Source: Paulinella micropora (taxonomy: Eukaryota > Cercozoa > Imbricatea > Euglyphida). Taken from it: a stretch of DNA of 20,857 nucleotides. This document shows, one piece after another, positions 17,923 through 20,857 of this stretch; position 1 is the stretch's first letter, and each line of letters starts with the position of its first letter. The position numbers and the translations under genes are program-made. Under the pieces are notes generated by a model, which made no database searches, was not told where the DNA came from, and saw nothing but the letters and a program-made list of their open reading frames with translations. The stretch is taken from positions 1,106,563-1,127,419 of the forward strand of contig BJOX01000026.1 of assembly GCA_009731375.1 (NCBI GenBank), written 5' to 3'.

Positions 17923-18996
17923 GTACATGTATGTGTATACATGTATGTGTATGTTATGTGTATATGTATGTGTATGTGTGTCTATTGGTGATAGAGTGCT
18001 ATTTATAGGAGTTTTTTTTTGTTCATTATTTTTGCTTTTATTTTTAGCAATCATTTTTGTTGTAAATTGTTCTAGTTTATTCCATCCATCTTCTGCCGAT
18101 ATGTTTTCAGTGACTTTTTGTGTGTATAACCATCTCTTTAAACTAGTGGCATAGTCAGGGTTTCCACTTTTGTTTTCTATCACTTGAATATCAATGCATG
18201 TTTTTTGAAGGTTTTTATTATTATTATGTGATTTTTTGAATTTTTGACACGTTTTTTTTTCTCATTTTTTCAGAGAATATTTCATCAATAATTCTTCGTT
18301 TCTTTTCTTCTTCCAAATCTTCTGCTTGTTTATTTACTTTGTCACTTATATCAGTTATTTTTGGGAAGATGTAGTTGCGGTTTTCTTTGGTTTATTTTTT
18401 GGTTCTGCTATAATTGGCTGGGCAACTGGAGCAGTCAATAATCTCTGTCTATGTCGTTGTTCTGCCTGTAGTGCCTGAATAAGTCGTTGTTCCTTCTTCC
18501 GTTCCCTATCCTTTTCTTCCTGTCTTTCCTTAATCTCCGCCAGTTGTCTTTTATGTTCCTTATCCATTATTTCTTTTAGTTCCTTAGTATCTGCTTCGAT
18601 TTTTCTTTCTGGCCTTCTCTTATCCTCTTCTGATTCCTCCCTTGCTATCTTATCTTTTTCTCTATAGCCTCAATGCCCTCATACTTTTCTTTCTTAAGTT
18701 TGTCTAAGTGGTCTTGAATTGCTGTTCTTGTATTCTGCTTAATCTCTGACAGGCTCTGGATTTTTCTTAAGTCCTCCTTCTTTGTTCTTGCCCACTTAGT
18801 TGTCTGTGGTTTGTCTAGGTATTTCATAAAAAGTTTAACAATTTCAAGTGTGCTTAAATCATTTGTTTTTTTTACCGAAATTAAGATAATATTTTTTACC
18901 CTTCTGGATAATATACGGCCTCCCGATCTTATTTCTGTAAACCCGCGGTGGACGGACTTTTGCCCTTTTCACATTCTTAGTCTTAATAGCGACCAT
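17623..18996 (-). CDS. Long coiled-coil protein with hexanucleotide array and Pro-rich repeat tail, frame broken
   Basis: ATG 18996 opens a basic N-terminus (RVYRNKIGRPYIIQKGKKYY). At an 8-A run (8 T at 18867-18874 on plus) it shifts to DLSTLEIVKLFMKYLDKPQT and a Lys/Glu coiled coil (KKEKYEGIEAIEKK). At another A run (about 18655-18660) it shifts to REESEEDKRRPERKIEADTK and QRLIQALQAEQRHRQRLL, ending KKTATTSSQK. An AAAAA run at 18356-18361 leads on to ITDISDKVNKQAEDLEEEKK and WLYTQKVTENISAEDGWNKL. A (CATATA)n array then encodes alternating His-Ile, and the tail repeats PPTDVAPPPED to TAG 17625-17623. The continuity of style across every shift argues for one gene of about 455 codons. A scaffold or tegument-like virion role is only a guess. 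Confidence 0.5.
17870..17985. repeat. (TATATG)n microsatellite inside a viral gene
   Basis: Regular TATATG hexamers to about 17920, then looser TATG/TGTATG units. The six-base unit is a multiple of three and so keeps the frame, but the frames before and after the array differ by one base. Confidence 0.85.
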
Positions 18997-18997
18997 T

Positions 18998-19004
18998 GTA
19001 TATA
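18998..19004 (-). promoter_or_regulatory. TATA-like box upstream of the coiled-coil gene
   Basis: On the minus strand GTTTATATACA directly precedes the ATG at 18996, resembling the AT motif before other ORFs of the block. Confidence 0.25.
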
Positions 19005-19053
19005 AACAAAAAATACTTCTCTGTTATATCAAACTATCTTTATTATTTTTTTT

Positions 19054-19326
19054 TCAAAATTTGAGTGCCCCACGCCCGCTCTGCTTACCATAACCAAGTT
19101 TTGCAGCAGTAGATCCAATACGAGACGCATATGGAACCCCGACATCACCAAGGGCATTAACAGCCAATGCGGTTTTACCGACCTTAGCCCAGTTAATTTT
19201 ACCGCCTGCTTGTCCCTTACCCTTCTTCCGTCCAGTTTTCTTTTTACATCCAGCCATATTTATGCTTGAGTTAATTTTTCGTTTGCCGATTGTTGGAATG
19301 ACTTCAACACGTGTTTTCACTACCAT
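19054..19326 (-). CDS. Small basic Gly/Lys-rich protein, possible core protein
   Basis: Intact 90-codon ORF from ATG 19326 (MVVKTRVEVIPTIGKRKINS); a second ATG follows at residue 24 (MAGCKKKTGRKKGKGQAGGK). The middle (NWAKVGKTALAVNALGDVGV) is a small-residue-rich helix and the end is GYGKQSGRGALKF. Net charge is strongly positive. Short basic proteins of this kind often act as DNA-condensing core or membrane-associated virion proteins in small dsDNA viruses; no specific family is claimed. It lies between the coiled-coil gene and the next small ORF on the same strand. It is one of the few undamaged ORFs here. Confidence 0.5.
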   Translation of the reverse strand: MVVKTRVEVIPTIGKRKINSSINMAGCKKKTGRKKGKGQAGGKINWAKVGKTALAVNALGDVGVPYASRIGSTAAKLGYGKQSGRGALKF

Positions 19327-19344
19327 ATAATATATTAAAAATAA

Positions 19345-19515
19345 TTATTTACAATTTTTTTTATTTTTAAGACGAAAATAAAATTTTTTTCTTAACTTAT
19401 CATCAACACTTGAGAAATAAAGAAAATTAAATCTCTCCTTTGTTGCTTCGTGATACTTTTTAAGAAAGTAGTCAAAGTCAAAAGATAGGTCTAAATGTTT
19501 ATACACGAGTTCCAT
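19345..19515 (-). CDS. Small viral ORF, 56 aa
   Basis: ATG 19515 gives MELVYKHLDLSFDFDYFLKK, then a Lys/Phe-rich end (LRKKFYFRLKNKKNCK) and TAA. The frame stays open upstream to 19680 and includes a hydrophobic segment (FGCFCFFVFILLEI), but no ATG is present there, so the short form is preferred. If a base is missing upstream, a longer membrane protein is possible. Unknown function. Confidence 0.4.
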   Translation of the reverse strand: MELVYKHLDLSFDFDYFLKKYHEATKERFNFLYFSSVDDKLRKKFYFRLKNKKNCK

Positions 19516-19731
19516 TTTGTCCTGACACTGACACGGAAAGAAGTAGATGATAACCCAAACCGTGGCAAGAATTTTTTCAAAATTCTCGCCACCCTCTGGG
19601 TTGTGGCACCCCCTCCTATGTATTTCCAGTAAAATAAATACAAAGAAGCAAAAACAACCAAATAGCCTTATATAGCACACTACAAGAAAAATGTATGTAT
19701 AATAAAAGAAAAAATTTTCATTATATTATAG
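19516..19731. promoter_or_regulatory. Divergent intergenic region between minus- and plus-strand viral genes
   Basis: Gene direction switches here, from the minus-strand virion block to the plus-strand zinc-finger and endonuclease genes. The plus-strand start at 19732 is preceded by AT-rich sequence ending TATTATAG. A bidirectional promoter is inferred from layout only. Confidence 0.35.
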
Positions 19732-19974
19732 ATGGACAACAAACAACAAATTAGAAAGCAGAAGAGAAATGAATACTTAAAAGAAAGAAGGAAAAATAAA
19801 TATACGTGTGTATGTGGTAAAACGATAGGAATATATAGCAAATACACACACGAAAAAAGCCAATCACATAGAGACTTCTTTGCGGAGAAAGAAGAAATTA
19901 TGTTAGGAGGACATAAATTTACTCGTATAACATACAGAAACGACGACATAGAAAGATATTACGAAAATAAATAA
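19732..19974 (+). CDS. Small zinc-finger protein, 80 aa
   Basis: Intact ORF with ATG at 19732 and TAA at 19972-19974. A basic N-terminal helix (IRKQKRNEYLKERRKNK) is followed by a finger-like module with C26, C28, H40 and H46 (YTCVCGKTIGIYSKYTHEKS then QSHRDFF). The C-x-C spacing is tighter than in classic C2H2 fingers, but the H-x5-H part is like U1-type fingers. It probably binds nucleic acid. Forty-six bases separate it from the endonuclease gene, which also has a finger; the two may be co-expressed early genes (inference). Confidence 0.55.
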   Translation: MDNKQQIRKQKRNEYLKERRKNKYTCVCGKTIGIYSKYTHEKSQSHRDFFAEKEEIMLGGHKFTRITYRNDDIERYYENK

Positions 19975-20004
19975 TTAATTTTTATTTAAACTTATTATTT
20001 TTTA

Positions 20005-20013
20005 TTATATATA
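20005..20013 (+). promoter_or_regulatory. TATA-like box upstream of the GIY-YIG gene
   Basis: TATATATAC lies 7-15 bases before the ATG. Similar TATATA/TATTATA motifs immediately precede several other viral ORFs in the block. Confidence 0.3.
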
Positions 20014-20020
20014 CCGAGAA

Positions 20021-20656
20021 ATGACAACTTTGAAAATTTACAAAATATTCAATGCTATGGACGAAAACGACAAGGAATTTTATATAGGAAGCACGACACA
20101 ATATTATTTATCTGGTAGGTTTAGTCATCATAAATTGCTATGTAAGAAAGGACTTAATAGAAAGTTATACAATCATATGAACAACAAAGGAATGAATAAT
20201 TTTAAGTGTGTTTTAATTCAGGAGGAAGTAATTGAAAATTACAACATCGACAAACAGAGGGCTATTGAACAGAAATACATTGATGAATTGAAACCAACAT
20301 TAAATTTAAACAATGCGTTTGGGGTAGGTGCTTCTGATGTAAAAAGAACACGAACGGAATTTGAAGGAAGGACTTTTACAAATGAGAATGAGAAGAAACG
20401 AATTGAATATAATAAAGTTTATCATAAAGAATACCAAAAGAAATATTATGAAAAAGAAAGCAAGAAAGTCAGAGAGTATCAAAAAAAGTATTATGATAAA
20501 AACAAAAGTATTTTGGTCGCTAAGAAAAAGGAAGAACTAAACAGAATAAGAGAAAGCAAAAAATATTATTGTGAGTTATGTAATTTTACAGGAGTATCTC
20601 AATCAGCACTCATTACACACAATAACTCAAAAAGACATACGTCAAAAATGAAATGA
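20021..20656 (+). CDS. GIY-YIG endonuclease with C-terminal C2H2 zinc finger
   Basis: Intact 211-residue ORF. The nuclease signature is at the N-terminus: Y7-K-I for the GIY element, F20-Y21-I22-G23-S24 for YIG, the catalytic-type R33 in SGRFSHHK and E83 in AIEQKYIDELKPTLNLNNA, with N95. A long Lys/Tyr-rich linker (YQKKYYEKESKKVREYQKKY) resembles those in virus and phage homing nucleases. The C-terminus has a zinc finger, C184-x2-C187-x12-H200-x5-H206. GIY-YIG enzymes cut DNA at a single active site with a divalent metal and often spread as homing genes; they are common in PLVs and giant viruses. Its intact state contrasts with the broken virion genes. Confidence 0.8.
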   Translation: MTTLKIYKIFNAMDENDKEFYIGSTTQYYLSGRFSHHKLLCKKGLNRKLYNHMNNKGMNNFKCVLIQEEVIENYNIDKQRAIEQKYIDELKPTLNLNNAFGVGASDVKRTRTEFEGRTFTNENEKKRIEYNKVYHKEYQKKYYEKESKKVREYQKKYYDKNKSILVAKKKEELNRIRESKKYYCELCNFTGVSQSALITHNNSKRHTSKMK

Positions 20657-20756
20657 ATTTCCATTTAAACTTTTAATTTCTATTAATTATTATAATTAAA
20701 TAAAAAATTTCCATTTTATTTTTATAATTTTTATATCTGTATTGATATAAAAAAGT
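20657..20756. other. AT-rich viral intergenic spacer
   Basis: Contains CATTTAAACTTTTAATT just after the stop codon, similar to TATTTAAACTTATTATT after the zinc-finger gene stop. Candidate 3' end signal, unproven. Confidence 0.3.
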
Positions 20757-20857
20757 ATGCCACCACCTTTACCACCCAGACCAACGAAGGAAAATGTAGA
20801 ACTAGCAAAGGTAAGGGCAAACTTAAGGGAAACTAAGACACAGGAAGCGAAGAAGCG
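20757..20857 (+). CDS. Partial ORF with Pro-rich start, cut by window end
   Basis: ATG 20757 opens MPPPLPPRPTKENVELAKV and the frame remains open to the last base with a Lys/Glu/Arg-rich continuation. It is preceded by TGATATAAAAAAGT, which fits the AT-rich start context of other viral ORFs. Product unknown because at least the C-terminus is outside the window. Confidence 0.45.
   Translation, partial: MPPPLPPRPTKENVELAKVRANLRETKTQEAKK

Noticed and set aside
17594-18154. Plus-strand ORFs over the TATATG array
   Set aside because: They are antisense shadows of the coiled-coil gene and repeat.
19680-19949. Minus-strand 89-aa hydrophobic ORF opposite the zinc-finger gene
   Set aside because: It lies antisense to a better-supported zinc-finger ORF and has no motif beyond Phe/Leu richness from AT-rich codons.
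13538-20857. Packaging ATPase, protease, DNA polymerase or integrase
   Set aside because: I looked for Walker A/B, cysteine-protease, polymerase and integrase-type motifs in the frames of this block and saw none.

Overview
The window looks like eukaryotic nuclear DNA in which a host-type region (about 1-13.5 kb) runs into a degraded, integrated-virus-like region (about 13.54 kb to the right edge). The host part is moderately GC-rich, full of microsatellites, and carries coding pieces separated by GT-AG introns on both strands. The right part is clearly AT-rich and compactly packed with short ORFs. It holds a set of virion genes typical of Polinton-like viruses (PLVs) and related small dsDNA viruses. 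I cannot name the host. Viruses with this kind of capsid and surface-protein set are best known from algae and other protists, so such a host is a reasonable guess.

Layout. 263-4272 (+): one spliced gene with a disordered basic/SR-like middle and a PHD-like Cys-rich C-terminus; its introns consist largely of (TCTA)n, (TTC)n and (CATA)n arrays. 4468-4804 (+): a second, frame-broken ORF. 4815-6090: three tandem copies of a roughly 350-bp foldback repeat and a fourth diverged copy. 6338-8343 (-): exons of an unrecognised gene. 8880-9758 (-): a doubtful segment and a Cys-rich exon. 10298-11393 (-): a SET-domain protein. 11726-11796: a tRNA-like (SINE-like) sequence, followed by an inverted pair of Sel1/TPR-like repeat coding blocks (11820-12041 + and 12185-13071 -). 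13099-13447: TG/TA arrays, poly-A, poly-T and a 13-N assembly gap.

Virus-like block, mostly on the minus strand: surface/fibre-like protein (13538-14777), major capsid protein (14818-16188), minor capsid/penton-like protein (16331-17141), two small ORFs, a long coiled-coil protein invaded by a hexanucleotide microsatellite (17623-18996), a small basic Gly/Lys-rich protein (19054-19326) and a short ORF (19345-19515). Diverging to the plus strand are a small zinc-finger protein, a GIY-YIG endonuclease with a C2H2 finger, and a Pro-rich ORF cut by the window end. No packaging ATPase, protease, polymerase, helicase or integrase is visible, so if the element is complete these lie further right.

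A theme across the whole window is loss of frame by single bases, often at homopolymers, in both host-like and viral genes, plus a few in-frame stops. This means either residual assembly indels, pseudogenisation, or both. The host-virus junction itself lies next to the assembly gap, so physical linkage is not proven by this sequence alone.
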